Positions 1 to 7,683 of a DNA stretch of 9,348 nucleotides are shown in pieces. The notes below the pieces were generated by a model. The model was not told where the DNA came from, made no database searches, and saw only the letters and a list, made by a program, of their open reading frames with translations. Within the stretch, counting starts at the first letter, position 1. Each line of letters opens with the position of its first letter. The stretch covers positions 1 through 9,348 of the forward strand of contig CALPKO020000033.1 of NCBI GenBank assembly GCA_943324165.2, given 5' to 3'. The DNA comes from Bdellovibrio sp. ZAP7. GTDB lineage: Bacteria > Bacteroidota > Bacteroidia > Flavobacteriales > Flavobacteriaceae. Both the position numbers and the translations under genes were made by a program.

Positions 1-60
1 AATTTGAGTTTTAATTAAAAAAGGAAAAATCAAGAGTATAAAAAAGACTATTTTTTTCAT
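1..60 (-). CDS. N-terminal signal peptide of a second secreted (probably LRR) protein, partial
   Basis: Only the first 20 codons are inside the window; the gene continues past the left edge. The translation MKKIVFFILLIFPFLIKTQI is a Sec signal peptide (Lys-Lys start, hydrophobic core, cleavage expected after Gln19). It differs from the first 20 residues of the LRR protein just upstream only at residue 18 (Thr for Ala). The start codon lies 20 bp past the stop of that gene, so the two are very probably co-transcribed. By inference this is a tandem paralogue, a secreted leucine-rich-repeat T9SS cargo, but no mature domain is visible here, so only the signal peptide is certain. Confidence 0.75.
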   Translation of the reverse strand, partial: MKKIVFFILLIFPFLIKTQI

Positions 61-67
61 GGTTTTA
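1..67. repeat. Direct repeat copy 1: duplicated gene start
   Basis: Bases 1-67 match 1035-1101 with a single difference (T at 9, C at 1043). The repeat covers the 20 signal-peptide codons and the 7 bp just before the ATG, then ends abruptly. It marks tandem duplication of, or gene conversion between, neighbouring secreted-protein genes. Its left limit is unknown because the window ends. Confidence 0.9.
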
Positions 68-80
68 TATGATAAGCTAT

Positions 81-1094
81 TTACTCTTTCAAAACCTTAA
101 CCACTTTTTTCTCCCCACTTTGGTTTTCTAAATTCAAAATATAAAAACCAGTTGACAAGTTCGAACAATCTATAGAACCACCAATTAACAAAGTGTTGCT
201 TTTAATTTCAACACCAACAGCATTAAATAATTGGTATTTTATAACTTCTTGGTTGTCGATTTGCAATAAACCTTTAACAGGATTTGGATATATAGCAAGT
301 TGATTAAAATTATCTTTTTGAATATTTAAAGCACAAACCGAATCTACAGTAATTGGTTGTGTAATGCCACAATTTTGTAAAAAAGATTGAATACTTACAA
401 TCTCATTATCATCGGCGCAAATTGCTGTTAAACTCGGATTGTTGCCCCAACATTCGTTGTACCATGTTTGAGCGCCATACACTTGCTGTTGATTGTTTTT
501 TAAATTGATAGAAACTAAATTAGGGTTGTTTGAACAACCCAAATCGTTAAAAACAGGATTGCTGCTAAAATCTAAACTTGTCAATTGGTTATGACCACAA
601 TAGACAGCTTCTAGATTCGTTAAACCAGAAAAATCTAAACTTGTGAACTGATTGTTTGGACCATAAAAAAGAATTAATTCTGTTAAATTTGATAAATCGA
701 TATTTGTTAACTGATTGTTATGGATATAAAGTATCTGAAGATGTGGAAAATTAGAAACATCTATTTGTGTAAATAAATTATTGTTAGCACCTAAATAACG
801 GAGGTTAGTAAAATATTCTAACCCCGTTAAATCTGAAATGGATTGTGATGCAATTCTCAATCTATAAACCTGAAGAGCTTCTGAAACTTCAATTTCTCCA
901 TCACCATTAGAATCTATTGCTATAGTGCTACTTGCATTAGGAAAAACAGTGAAATCCCAATTTGTACTAGCTATATCAAGACCTGAATTGGTTGCTAACA
1001 ATCGATTTTTTAAATTAACATCTGGAAAATTTATAATTTGAGCTTTAATTAAAAAAGGAAAAATCAAGAGTATAAAAAAGACTATTTTTTTCAT
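81..1094 (-). CDS. Secreted leucine-rich-repeat protein with EF-hand-like loop and T9SS type A sorting domain
   Basis: The product has 337 residues. Residues 1-19 form a Sec signal peptide ending in AQ. Residues 61-72 (DSNGDGEIEVSE) match the canonical 12-residue EF-hand calcium loop, with Asp1, Asn3, Asp5, Gly6, Ile8 and Glu12 all present. Residues 88 to about 200 hold LRR units of roughly 21 residues (for example NNQLTNIDLSNL and HNQLTSLDFSSN). Residues 267-337 are a type A T9SS sorting domain starting LAIYPNPVKG and ending KKVVKVLKE. The protein should be exported by Sec and T9SS and displayed on, or released from, the cell surface. LRR domains usually bind proteins or glycans; no ligand can be named. 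The start is 4 bp after the stop of the upstream protease gene, so the two look like one operon, and no Shine-Dalgarno is evident, as is usual in this phylum. Family assignment is firm, function unknown. Confidence 0.93.
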   Translation of the reverse strand: MKKIVFFILLIFPFLIKAQIINFPDVNLKNRLLATNSGLDIASTNWDFTVFPNASSTIAIDSNGDGEIEVSEALQVYRLRIASQSISDLTGLEYFTNLRYLGANNNLFTQIDVSNFPHLQILYIHNNQLTNIDLSNLTELILFYGPNNQFTSLDFSGLTNLEAVYCGHNQLTSLDFSSNPVFNDLGCSNNPNLVSINLKNNQQQVYGAQTWYNECWGNNPSLTAICADDNEIVSIQSFLQNCGITQPITVDSVCALNIQKDNFNQLAIYPNPVKGLLQIDNQEVIKYQLFNAVGVEIKSNTLLIGGSIDCSNLSTGFYILNLENQSGEKKVVKVLKE

Positions 1095-1101
1095 GGTTTT
1101 A
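1035..1101. repeat. Direct repeat copy 2: duplicated gene start
   Basis: This is the partner of bases 1-67, offset by exactly 1034 bp. It covers the signal-peptide codons of the LRR gene, the 4-bp intergenic gap and the stop codon of the upstream protease gene. The 'ggtttta' upstream of the ATG is therefore shared between both gene starts, and here it doubles as the end of the protease gene. Confidence 0.9.
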
Positions 1102-4100
1102 GTTCTTTGTTAGTTTTTTTGTTGTATTAAAATCTTTAGAGGTAAATTTAACTAAATAAGTACCCAAAGGATATGGGCTCAAATCTAATACCTCGGCATT
1201 TAGAGAGGTTGTTTTTGTTAAAATTTTCTGCCCTAATAGGTTAAAAAGTTCAATTTCAATTTTTTCATTTAAAAAATTATCAAATTCTAAATTTACCAGC
1301 TGTTTTGTTGGGTTAGGATAGATTTTGATTTTTAATTCATTATTAAAGTCATTTCCTTTTTGAGATTCATTTTTAATATATCTTCCGCCTACATTACTAA
1401 CATAAACGGTAACCACAGCATTTTGACAAATTGTTGGATCTGAAATTCTACAAATTTGATAATTTAACGTATGAATTCCCGCAGGTATAGTTTCACCAGG
1501 ATTTAATATTCCTTCATCATCTATTGAAAGAAAATCGTTTAAGGGTGGAAGTTGGTTCACCGTTACAGTTGAAAGATTCTCTACACTGTCGCAACCATTG
1601 TCGTTAGCATATACATTAGCAGGATTTTCACTTGTAAACGTGGGTTCTCCACTAGTGTTCAAGTGATACGAATCGTTATTGGGTTGCAATGTATTAACCG
1701 TAATGCTTATGCGTACAGGCGGTGTGCATGAAAAAGGCGCAGTTTTTTTACAAAAAATAACGAAAAAATCATAAGCAGATATAGAAGCACCAAATCCAGC
1801 TTCAAACGCAAATGTTCCATTTTGATTTAAAGTCATACCAGTCGGCAAACTAGAACCTGGGGCTAATTCAATAGAAACTGTTGCTTCTGTTCCTGGAATT
1901 CCATCTACAAGGATTCCACCCACGCCATCCCAATAAGGCGCGTCAAAAAAGTTTTCAGAATAAGGTGTTGTTTGGGGTCCGTTTTGATAACAAATTCTAA
2001 AAGAACATTTACTAGGACAAGTTATTGATGGAGGTGCAACTACAATAGTTATTGTTGCCGTATTACTCGCACCACAACTGCCTTGTAGCTTATATTGAAA
2101 CGTATAAGTACCCATAGTGGTAGAAGGCAAAACGGTTAATGTGCCATCGGCATTCAGTGTTATACCTCCCGAAGTAAAAGTAGGTACTGCACCCACTGGC
2201 ACTATAATAACTGAAACAGCATTTACAGTATCGTTAGCCAAAACACTGGTTGTTGTACCAGACAAAAGCGTAAACGAATCGTTTACAGCTATTAGTGTAT
2301 TTGGGTTTATGGTTACCGTCACCTGTGTTCTCGTGCTTTCGCAACCGTTTATGGTTTGAGAGGCAAAATAATTACTAGAAGTTAAAGTAGTGTTATTTGC
2401 TAAAGCCGTTCCGCCTGTTAATGCGTTGTACCATTTTATTATACCTGTGCCAGTGGCAACCAAGTTTGCTACAGTTGCGCCAGCGCAATAGGTTTGTTCT
2501 AAAGCGGTTGGTGCTGGCGTTATCGCGTTTACTGTTACCGTTACCTGTGTTCTCGTGCTTTCGCAACCGTTTATGGTTTGAGAAGCAAAATAATTACCAG
2601 ATGTTAAAGTAGTGTTATTTGCTAAATCCATTCCACCAGTTAATGCGGAGTACCATTTTATACCTGTGCCAATGGCAACTAAGTTGGCAACTGTTGCGCC
2701 AGCGCAATAGGTTTGAGCAGCGGCAGTGGGTGGCACTGGTGTGGTTATAGTTACTACAACTGCTTGTTTTAATCCAATACAGCTAGCTTCATTTACTGGT
2801 AAACTTTGACCAACAAAATAGGTTGAAGAAGTAAGCAAGGTATTTGGATTTATAAAACTTTGACCTCCACCACCCGTAAGTGTCCATCGAATTGTTGCAC
2901 CAGTCAAGGTGGTTTGTGCTTCTAAATCAGATATCCGGGCACCAGCACATTTGATTTGTGGTGAGGTAGCCGTAGGTCTTGTAGGTCTAACTATTTGTAC
3001 ACTAACAACTTGTTGAATACCACAGTTTCCTTCAACCGTAAATGTATAATTTGTAGTTAGTTGGGTAGCAGTAGTATTGGAAGAAGGTATTTGACCCACA
3101 AAAGTAGGCGACCATGAACCTTTTACTCCGTTGGGTGCCACAATCGATAAGGCAGTGTTTTGACTTGAAGAACAATAGCTTAATGTTGCAGGAAAATCAG
3201 GTATATTGGTTACTTTAACTGGCACTGTAAAAGAATTTGGAAAAGAACAACTGTCTAAACCATAAGCTACACGGCGGATATAAAAAGGCGGACTACAAGT
3301 CAAAGGCTGACTACAAGTCAGTAGATTAAAAGGATAATTGGTCAAGGTTATTCCATCAGGTGGTGCAGAGTTGCCAGGTATTGCAGGTAATTGACTAAAA
3401 GGACCAGTAGCTGCTGTTGCATATTGCCATCCATAAGTGCCTGCTGGATAGGTAACACTTGGAGCGTCGGGAATGTCTGCATTTAAAATAGAAAAAGTAG
3501 AACAAGTAACACCACTCACTTTAATAGCACCTGGTGCAGACGAATTAACGATATGAAAAATAACAGCGGTATAGACTATTTTGGTACAACCAAGAATAGT
3601 ATAGGTAATTTTTATGTAAATTGTTTTTCTACCATTTGATGGAAATACATAACTTATTCCATTAAAGTTGTTGAAAGACAAAGTGAAATCGGGTTGTGCA
3701 TCGGTTGTTAAAGTGTTATAATTTATGGTGTTTGCTGCTGTAAGGTACTCTTGCGCAGTGTCGTTATTGTTCTTTACCAATTCGAATTTTACAGCACTTC
3801 CGTTAGGATTGATAGGAGTAGGGAAAATACAACTAGGCAAACTTAACTTAAAACCCTTAACATCTACTTTAACCTGACCGTTGATGCAAATATCTTGGGT
3901 GTTAGGGGTGAAGCTACCTGCATTAAAACTAGTAGTGTTATAGACCGTAAACGTTTGCTCTGGAAAATAAGATTTGCCACAAAACAAGTCGTTGTATTCG
4001 GTATAGCGGGTATATAAGGTTACACAACCGACCAAGTTGGCTGGAATGACACTTAAAGTTGCTCCTACCTGATTAGGTATTTCTATGTCTTCTGTAAATG

Positions 4101-7020
4101 TGGTGCAAGTGGCATCGGTACAGGTTTTCATTTTCCACTTATATTTAGGCGGTCCTGGTATTATAAGTTCATCAGAACAGGGTTGTATAGCGCTATCGTT
4201 ATATTGCAAGTCAAATGCCGCTTGATCAGCACAAACGTATCGTATTGCTGGACCAACTATTGTACCCAATCGTTGGGCGCAAGGCGGACTATTCGTTTTG
4301 TAACCATTGGTTACTTTAAAAACAGATTCAAGCGTTTTGTGTAAGGTTTTTAGGGTTACTTTATAATAAATGGAAGCATTAGGAGCTTCATTGTTACACA
4401 ACTTCAATTGATAGTTTATCAAACTGTTATCGGTTTGAATAGTATTAACATAGGTATTAAAATCTGCAGTAATAGGACTAAAAACACCCGGAGCGCCAGT
4501 TAAAGGTAAAGCGGGAGCAGTAGCGACGGTCAAAGAAGCCAAATTCGGAAAGGTATTAATATCTGTAAGATTGGGATTTAGCCATGAAAAATAAGAATTT
4601 CCATTGTCGAGTTTTCTCTCCAAAGCAAATTTTGGACGAGGTAAATTAATAGTATAAGCACAGTTACTTGTTGCAGGAGCTTGACATGGTAATTGAATGT
4701 TTGGTAAATCCATTGTTATATTAGCTGGCATACCCCCTCCTTTGCATTCAATGCCATAGTAAGCATAAGAGTGACTTTTACCCTCCACCGAATCGTTGGT
4801 GCGTGCAAAAAAAGTAAGCGTAACCTGCGTGTTCATTAAATTCTCTCCTGGTTTGTCCACAAACTCACTAAAGTCTAAATCGTAGTATTTCCATACTGTT
4901 GTTCGGGCATAAACTATTGAGCCTAAAGTAACATTATTATAATCAGTTGCCGCCACAGGGCTATGAATTCTGTTAAACACCATGTCGTTTAGCCCGAATA
5001 ATTTGGCTTTTCTATTAGTCACAAAGCCACCACCAACAGGGTTATCTACTAAATAACCATTTTCGTTCATCCCTAAATCTGTAACAGCACCTGAAATTAC
5101 TGGACTATTGAATTTGTATCGGCTCAATACACCAAACGAGGTTAGACCGCTTTGGTTGGTATTAAAGGACTGATAAGCAATAGTGTTATTTTGACCATTC
5201 AGAATTGGAATTATATTGGACATTCCTATGTACCAAATACGGTATTTGCAATTGGCAGGCGTAGGAGTAAAAGTATAGTTTACATAATAGGCTGCACCAT
5301 CTTTTAAAGTTGAAAATCCGTCTATTTTTCGACCCACTCTCATAATTTTAGTGTTAGCAGACAGTGGAGGTGAAGTAATGTTGCTGAAATTAGTGTCATT
5401 TTGTGCTAATTCAGCAAGGTCTAGTATTTGAAACCCGACATCTGGGGTTGTTGACGCGATGGGAGTTCTAACAGTTGTTGTTGGATAACTCCAGCCACTA
5501 TTTGCGGCTTCGGTAGCTCTGCTCCAACCGCCTTCGTAGTAGACCCTGTTCCAAGCGCCCCACCCAGCAGCGCTAGTAGGGTCTGGCAATGTAACGCATG
5601 CATCACTACTTGCATTAGGCACTACAGTAAACAAAAAAGTAGTGGTTTTAAAACAACCATTTCCTATATCAGCCTTTAGCGTCAAGCTATAATTTCCTAC
5701 AGCAAGCGCTGTATTTAAAGTAAATGCTGAATTGATTAAGTTAGTAAGAGCAGTACCCGAATCTAAAAATTGTAAAGACCAAGTGTAGAAAGGAGTAGGC
5801 GTAAATGCCGTATTACCATTTTGGAAATTTGCCGAAAAATTAGTACCTGCCAATTGATTCAATTGAAAAACGGTGTTGGTAATTGGTGTAATTACGGGTT
5901 GATAGCCAGTCATTGCAATACAATTAGTACAAGCACTAGCACCTCTTAACAAGGATTTTCGCGCCCCATAGTCAGAATCAAGCATAAACTGCATCCTTAA
6001 AATTTGACCTGGAGAAAAATAATAACGACATTCATAAGAAACATAATCCATATAATTATGCTTGAAATCGGGGGTAGAATTTCCACAAGAGGAGACAGGT
6101 AAATTACAAGATTGATCGTGTAACTCCATTGGTTGTGTGTCGTCTACCTTATCTCCATCTGCAAATGGGTTGATATTAGCACACGAACAAGCATAAGAAG
6201 TAGGAGTGCCTGCTGTTAATGCATCAGGTTCACAAATACCAAAGGTGTGAAACAAACCTAAATAATGTCCCATTTCATGAGCCAAAGTGGTTATTTTTGC
6301 ATTTAATTCCGCTTCATCAGAGCCATTAAAAAGTTGCCGCTCTAAATATATACCTTCAACATTTAGACCGTGTGCAGAAGGTAAAAAAGCGAAGCCACTA
6401 CCGGATAAAATATCATCTACAATATAAATATTAATGTATCGGGTTCTAGGAAAAGTCAATAATGAACCAGAGTCGTTTGCTGTCTGTATAATCTGATCAA
6501 TATCTCGACGGTCAATTGTACTTAATGTAGTAAGGTGCTGTGTTTGGGTCGAGGTATAAGCATTTCCTAAAACATCTTGTTTTGCCAAACAAAATTGTAT
6601 GCCAGCATCGTTGATTGTTGATGGAATATATGGAGCTAATGCAGACCCAGCATAAATGGCGTTCAATTTATCTACTATAGAAGAATAATCAGGATAAGTA
6701 TTTGGAATTTCAGGATTATTCGCAAGACAGTGCATGTTATGAAATACAACTTGTAGTACAACTGGTGACCAAGTTTGAATCTCCCTATTGGCATTACTTT
6801 TTTGTGGCTTGGTTGATGTTTTGCTGTGCTTTGGCGCCCAATCTTGCCAAATCGCATTGTTTTTATCAAATTTTTCTCTGTAATCGGAGTTTTCTTTAAG
6901 AAGTTTAAGGTGAAGGTCATCCGTTCCACAAGCGCCATTAGGTAAATCTTTTCTTTCTTGCGCAGTGGCAAATAGCAATCCTGCAGCAAAACAACACACG
7001 AATATTAAATTTTTAATCAT
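1099..7020 (-). CDS. Secreted M43-type (pappalysin/cytophagalysin) zinc metalloprotease with long Ig-like tail and T9SS type A domain
   Basis: The product has 1973 residues from ATG 7018-7020, chosen because it begins a clear signal peptide (MIKNLIFVCCFAAGLLFATA, cleavage near AQ). The metalloprotease domain spans about residues 80-360. The zinc site is HEMGHYLGLFH at 248-258 (His248, His252, His258, general base Glu249), and the Met-turn is NYMDY at 322-326. DGDKVDDTQP and several Cys between them fit family M43. A PKD/Ig-like module follows (about 375-470). About 470-1340 is beta-rich and not assigned by eye. Three Ig-like repeats with YCAGA-type starts follow (about 1345-1570), two nearly identical. 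Next come modules with NDSF...VLANDT and NNDSYHLN motifs (about 1573-1880). Residues 1896-1973 are a T9SS type A sorting domain (KIYPNPTKQL). The catalytic residues are intact, so it should be an active, surface-bound or secreted protease; the substrate is unknown. It appears to be the first gene of an operon with the LRR genes. Confidence 0.93.
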   Translation of the reverse strand: MIKNLIFVCCFAAGLLFATAQERKDLPNGACGTDDLHLKLLKENSDYREKFDKNNAIWQDWAPKHSKTSTKPQKSNANREIQTWSPVVLQVVFHNMHCLANNPEIPNTYPDYSSIVDKLNAIYAGSALAPYIPSTINDAGIQFCLAKQDVLGNAYTSTQTQHLTTLSTIDRRDIDQIIQTANDSGSLLTFPRTRYINIYIVDDILSGSGFAFLPSAHGLNVEGIYLERQLFNGSDEAELNAKITTLAHEMGHYLGLFHTFGICEPDALTAGTPTSYACSCANINPFADGDKVDDTQPMELHDQSCNLPVSSCGNSTPDFKHNYMDYVSYECRYYFSPGQILRMQFMLDSDYGARKSLLRGASACTNCIAMTGYQPVITPITNTVFQLNQLAGTNFSANFQNGNTAFTPTPFYTWSLQFLDSGTALTNLINSAFTLNTALAVGNYSLTLKADIGNGCFKTTTFLFTVVPNASSDACVTLPDPTSAAGWGAWNRVYYEGGWSRATEAANSGWSYPTTTVRTPIASTTPDVGFQILDLAELAQNDTNFSNITSPPLSANTKIMRVGRKIDGFSTLKDGAAYYVNYTFTPTPANCKYRIWYIGMSNIIPILNGQNNTIAYQSFNTNQSGLTSFGVLSRYKFNSPVISGAVTDLGMNENGYLVDNPVGGGFVTNRKAKLFGLNDMVFNRIHSPVAATDYNNVTLGSIVYARTTVWKYYDLDFSEFVDKPGENLMNTQVTLTFFARTNDSVEGKSHSYAYYGIECKGGGMPANITMDLPNIQLPCQAPATSNCAYTINLPRPKFALERKLDNGNSYFSWLNPNLTDINTFPNLASLTVATAPALPLTGAPGVFSPITADFNTYVNTIQTDNSLINYQLKLCNNEAPNASIYYKVTLKTLHKTLESVFKVTNGYKTNSPPCAQRLGTIVGPAIRYVCADQAAFDLQYNDSAIQPCSDELIIPGPPKYKWKMKTCTDATCTTFTEDIEIPNQVGATLSVIPANLVGCVTLYTRYTEYNDLFCGKSYFPEQTFTVYNTTSFNAGSFTPNTQDICINGQVKVDVKGFKLSLPSCIFPTPINPNGSAVKFELVKNNNDTAQEYLTAANTINYNTLTTDAQPDFTLSFNNFNGISYVFPSNGRKTIYIKITYTILGCTKIVYTAVIFHIVNSSAPGAIKVSGVTCSTFSILNADIPDAPSVTYPAGTYGWQYATAATGPFSQLPAIPGNSAPPDGITLTNYPFNLLTCSQPLTCSPPFYIRRVAYGLDSCSFPNSFTVPVKVTNIPDFPATLSYCSSSQNTALSIVAPNGVKGSWSPTFVGQIPSSNTTATQLTTNYTFTVEGNCGIQQVVSVQIVRPTRPTATSPQIKCAGARISDLEAQTTLTGATIRWTLTGGGGQSFINPNTLLTSSTYFVGQSLPVNEASCIGLKQAVVVTITTPVPPTAAAQTYCAGATVANLVAIGTGIKWYSALTGGMDLANNTTLTSGNYFASQTINGCESTRTQVTVTVNAITPAPTALEQTYCAGATVANLVATGTGIIKWYNALTGGTALANNTTLTSSNYFASQTINGCESTRTQVTVTINPNTLIAVNDSFTLLSGTTTSVLANDTVNAVSVIIVPVGAVPTFTSGGITLNADGTLTVLPSTTMGTYTFQYKLQGSCGASNTATITIVVAPPSITCPSKCSFRICYQNGPQTTPYSENFFDAPYWDGVGGILVDGIPGTEATVSIELAPGSSLPTGMTLNQNGTFAFEAGFGASISAYDFFVIFCKKTAPFSCTPPVRISITVNTLQPNNDSYHLNTSGEPTFTSENPANVYANDNGCDSVENLSTVTVNQLPPLNDFLSIDDEGILNPGETIPAGIHTLNYQICRISDPTICQNAVVTVYVSNVGGRYIKNESQKGNDFNNELKIKIYPNPTKQLVNLEFDNFLNEKIEIELFNLLGQKILTKTTSLNAEVLDLSPYPLGTYLVKFTSKDFNTTKKLTKN
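2312..2496. repeat. Intragenic repeat copy A (Ig-like domain)
   Basis: This encodes residues of about 1509-1570 of the protease (QTYCAGATVANLVATGTGII...). By my hand alignment it differs from copy B at about 15 positions plus one 3-bp insertion (an extra Ile codon), so it is roughly 92% identical. The reading frame is kept. It looks like a recent internal duplication, or homogenisation, of one Ig-like domain of the type common in Bacteroidetes surface proteins. Confidence 0.9.
2534..2715. repeat. Intragenic repeat copy B (Ig-like domain)
   Basis: This encodes residues of about 1436-1496 of the protease and is the partner of copy A at a period of 222 bp. A third, strongly diverged unit of the same fold lies just upstream in the protein (about residues 1345-1420, bases about 2760-2985, start motif IKCAGARISDLEA), showing that the array is older than the A/B duplication. 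Confidence 0.9.
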
Positions 7021-7451
7021 AGTAGGGTTTTTTTTGGTTTTTGGAAGAGGCGAGATAAATTCAATATTTAAAGCATTTATTAGTAAATTTATGAAATTAA
7101 TTAACATAACGTACTTTAATCCGATTTTTTTACATTTTAACGGCATTTTTTTTACATTACATTCACTTATTGCCCATTTTGATTATCAATTTTATATAAT
7201 TGTCCACTTTGAGTAAGATGTTATTAAACCGCATAATGCTCTAGGCAATAGGCTTTATGCCGATTTAGTGCAATTCAATTTATAGTGCTTTAAGAGTATT
7301 GTAAAAGCCTTGTATCAGTTTTGAAGATTTATTGTCAAGACACGAAGTTGCAAATCAATTGGAATAAATATTGAGGCCTTGTAAATTTTCAAATGAAAAT
7401 GCTATAAATTTTGATAAATTCAACTTTTATCTCTCACAATGGGTTTTTATA
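7021..7451. other. Noncoding leader region upstream of the protease operon
   Basis: No intact gene is visible in these 431 bp. The promoter of the protease operon should lie here on the minus strand. I searched for the Bacteroidetes -7 motif TAnnTTTG (CAAAnnTA on the plus strand) and found no exact match, so I call no promoter. The open frame continues upstream of 7020 to another ATG at 7146, but those 42 codons place a second hydrophobic, Asn/Ile-rich stretch before the signal peptide and look like chance in AT-rich DNA. Bases 7284-7450 on the plus strand have a weakly protein-like frame with two stops, treated as a finding only. Confidence 0.5.
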
Positions 7452-7477
7452 AAAATCCTGCACTACTATTTTTTTAA
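7452..7477. repeat. 26-bp direct repeat, copy 1
   Basis: Bases 7452-7477 (aaaatcctgcactactattt and six more) recur identically at 7562-7587, offset by exactly 110 bp. Its first part (aaatcctgcactact, 7453-7467) is also an inverted repeat, 14 of 15 matching, of 7589-7603. Two left arms therefore compete for one right arm. Confidence 0.9.
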
Positions 7478-7552
7478 TCGTGCACACAAACACAATGCAA
7501 CATAATGCATAGAAGGATACAGTATGCACGATTCTATATCCTTCTTGTGTGC
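7476..7552. other. Nested inverted repeats with pseudoknot potential between the two direct repeats
   Basis: Three perfect complementary pairs lie here: gcacaca (7482-7488) with tgtgtgc (7546-7552), agaaggata (7511-7519) with tatccttct (7537-7545), and aatcgtgca (7476-7484) with tgcacgatt (7525-7533). The first two stack without a gap on the 3' side, giving about 16 bp of stem with a 22-nt bulge on the other side. The third crosses them, pairing the apical loop with bases before the stem, which would be a pseudoknot or a competing fold. No coding frame explains the structure. It could be a small structured RNA, or recombination-site or mobile-element DNA; I do not recognise the family. Confidence 0.6.
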
Positions 7553-7561
7553 CAAAAAATG

Positions 7562-7587
7562 AAAATCCTGCACTACTATTTTTTTAA
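7562..7587. repeat. 26-bp direct repeat, copy 2
   Basis: Identical to 7452-7477. This copy forms the left arm and loop of the hairpin at 7563-7603. Confidence 0.9.
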
Positions 7588-7615
7588 AAGTAATGCAGGA
7601 TTTAATTTTTTATAA
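7563..7615. terminator. Bidirectional terminator-like hairpin
   Basis: Arm aaatcctgcactact (7563-7577) pairs with agtaatgcaggattt (7589-7603), 14 of 15 bp with one C-A mismatch, around an 11-nt T/A-rich loop. On the plus strand it is followed by aattttttataa (7604-7615). On the minus strand it is followed by a T-rich run (complement of 7553-7562). It can therefore serve as an intrinsic terminator in either direction, and would be a second stop for transcripts coming from the HU-HIG gene. Because the arm is also part of a direct repeat, it may instead be the end of a small repeat element. Confidence 0.6.
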
Positions 7616-7621
7616 TATGGG

Positions 7622-7659
7622 AAACAAAAAAAACCCGAACTGTGGTGCAATTCGGGTTC
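7622..7659 (-). terminator. Intrinsic terminator of the HU-HIG gene
   Basis: On the minus strand the 8-bp stem AACCCGAA/TTCGGGTT (arms 7651-7658 and 7632-7639) with an 11-nt loop runs directly into a T tract (bases 7633-7626). It starts about 25 bp after the HU-HIG stop codon. Position, GC-rich arm and T tract all fit a Rho-independent terminator for that gene. Confidence 0.85.
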
Positions 7660-7683
7660 ATTAAAACGAAAAATGAAAGCTAA

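Noticed and set aside
2117..2612. Plus-strand open frames opposite the Ig-like repeats of the protease
   Set aside because: They are antisense to a long, well-supported coding sequence and owe their openness to its repetitive codons.
6675..6989. 104-codon minus-strand frame in a different phase of the protease N-terminus
   Set aside because: It overlaps the metalloprotease propeptide region in another frame and shows no domain.
7021..7146. N-terminal extension of the protease to an ATG at 7144-7146
   Set aside because: The 42 extra codons precede a complete signal peptide starting at 7020 and would bury it; the stretch is low-complexity AT-rich leader DNA.
7231..7260. Hairpin gcataa...ttatgc upstream of the protease
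   Set aside because: The stem is only 6 bp with an 18-nt loop, expected by chance in AT-rich DNA.
7452..7587. REP/RAYT-type element because GTAG precedes the repeat arm on the minus strand
   Set aside because: The tetranucleotide is not followed by its own hairpin in both copies and no TnpA-REP gene is in the window.
7452..7659. Integron attC site or CRISPR fragment
   Set aside because: The arms lack the attC core motifs (RYYYAAC / GTTRRRY), and there are only two copies of the 26-bp repeat with an 84-bp self-complementary interval, unlike CRISPR spacing.
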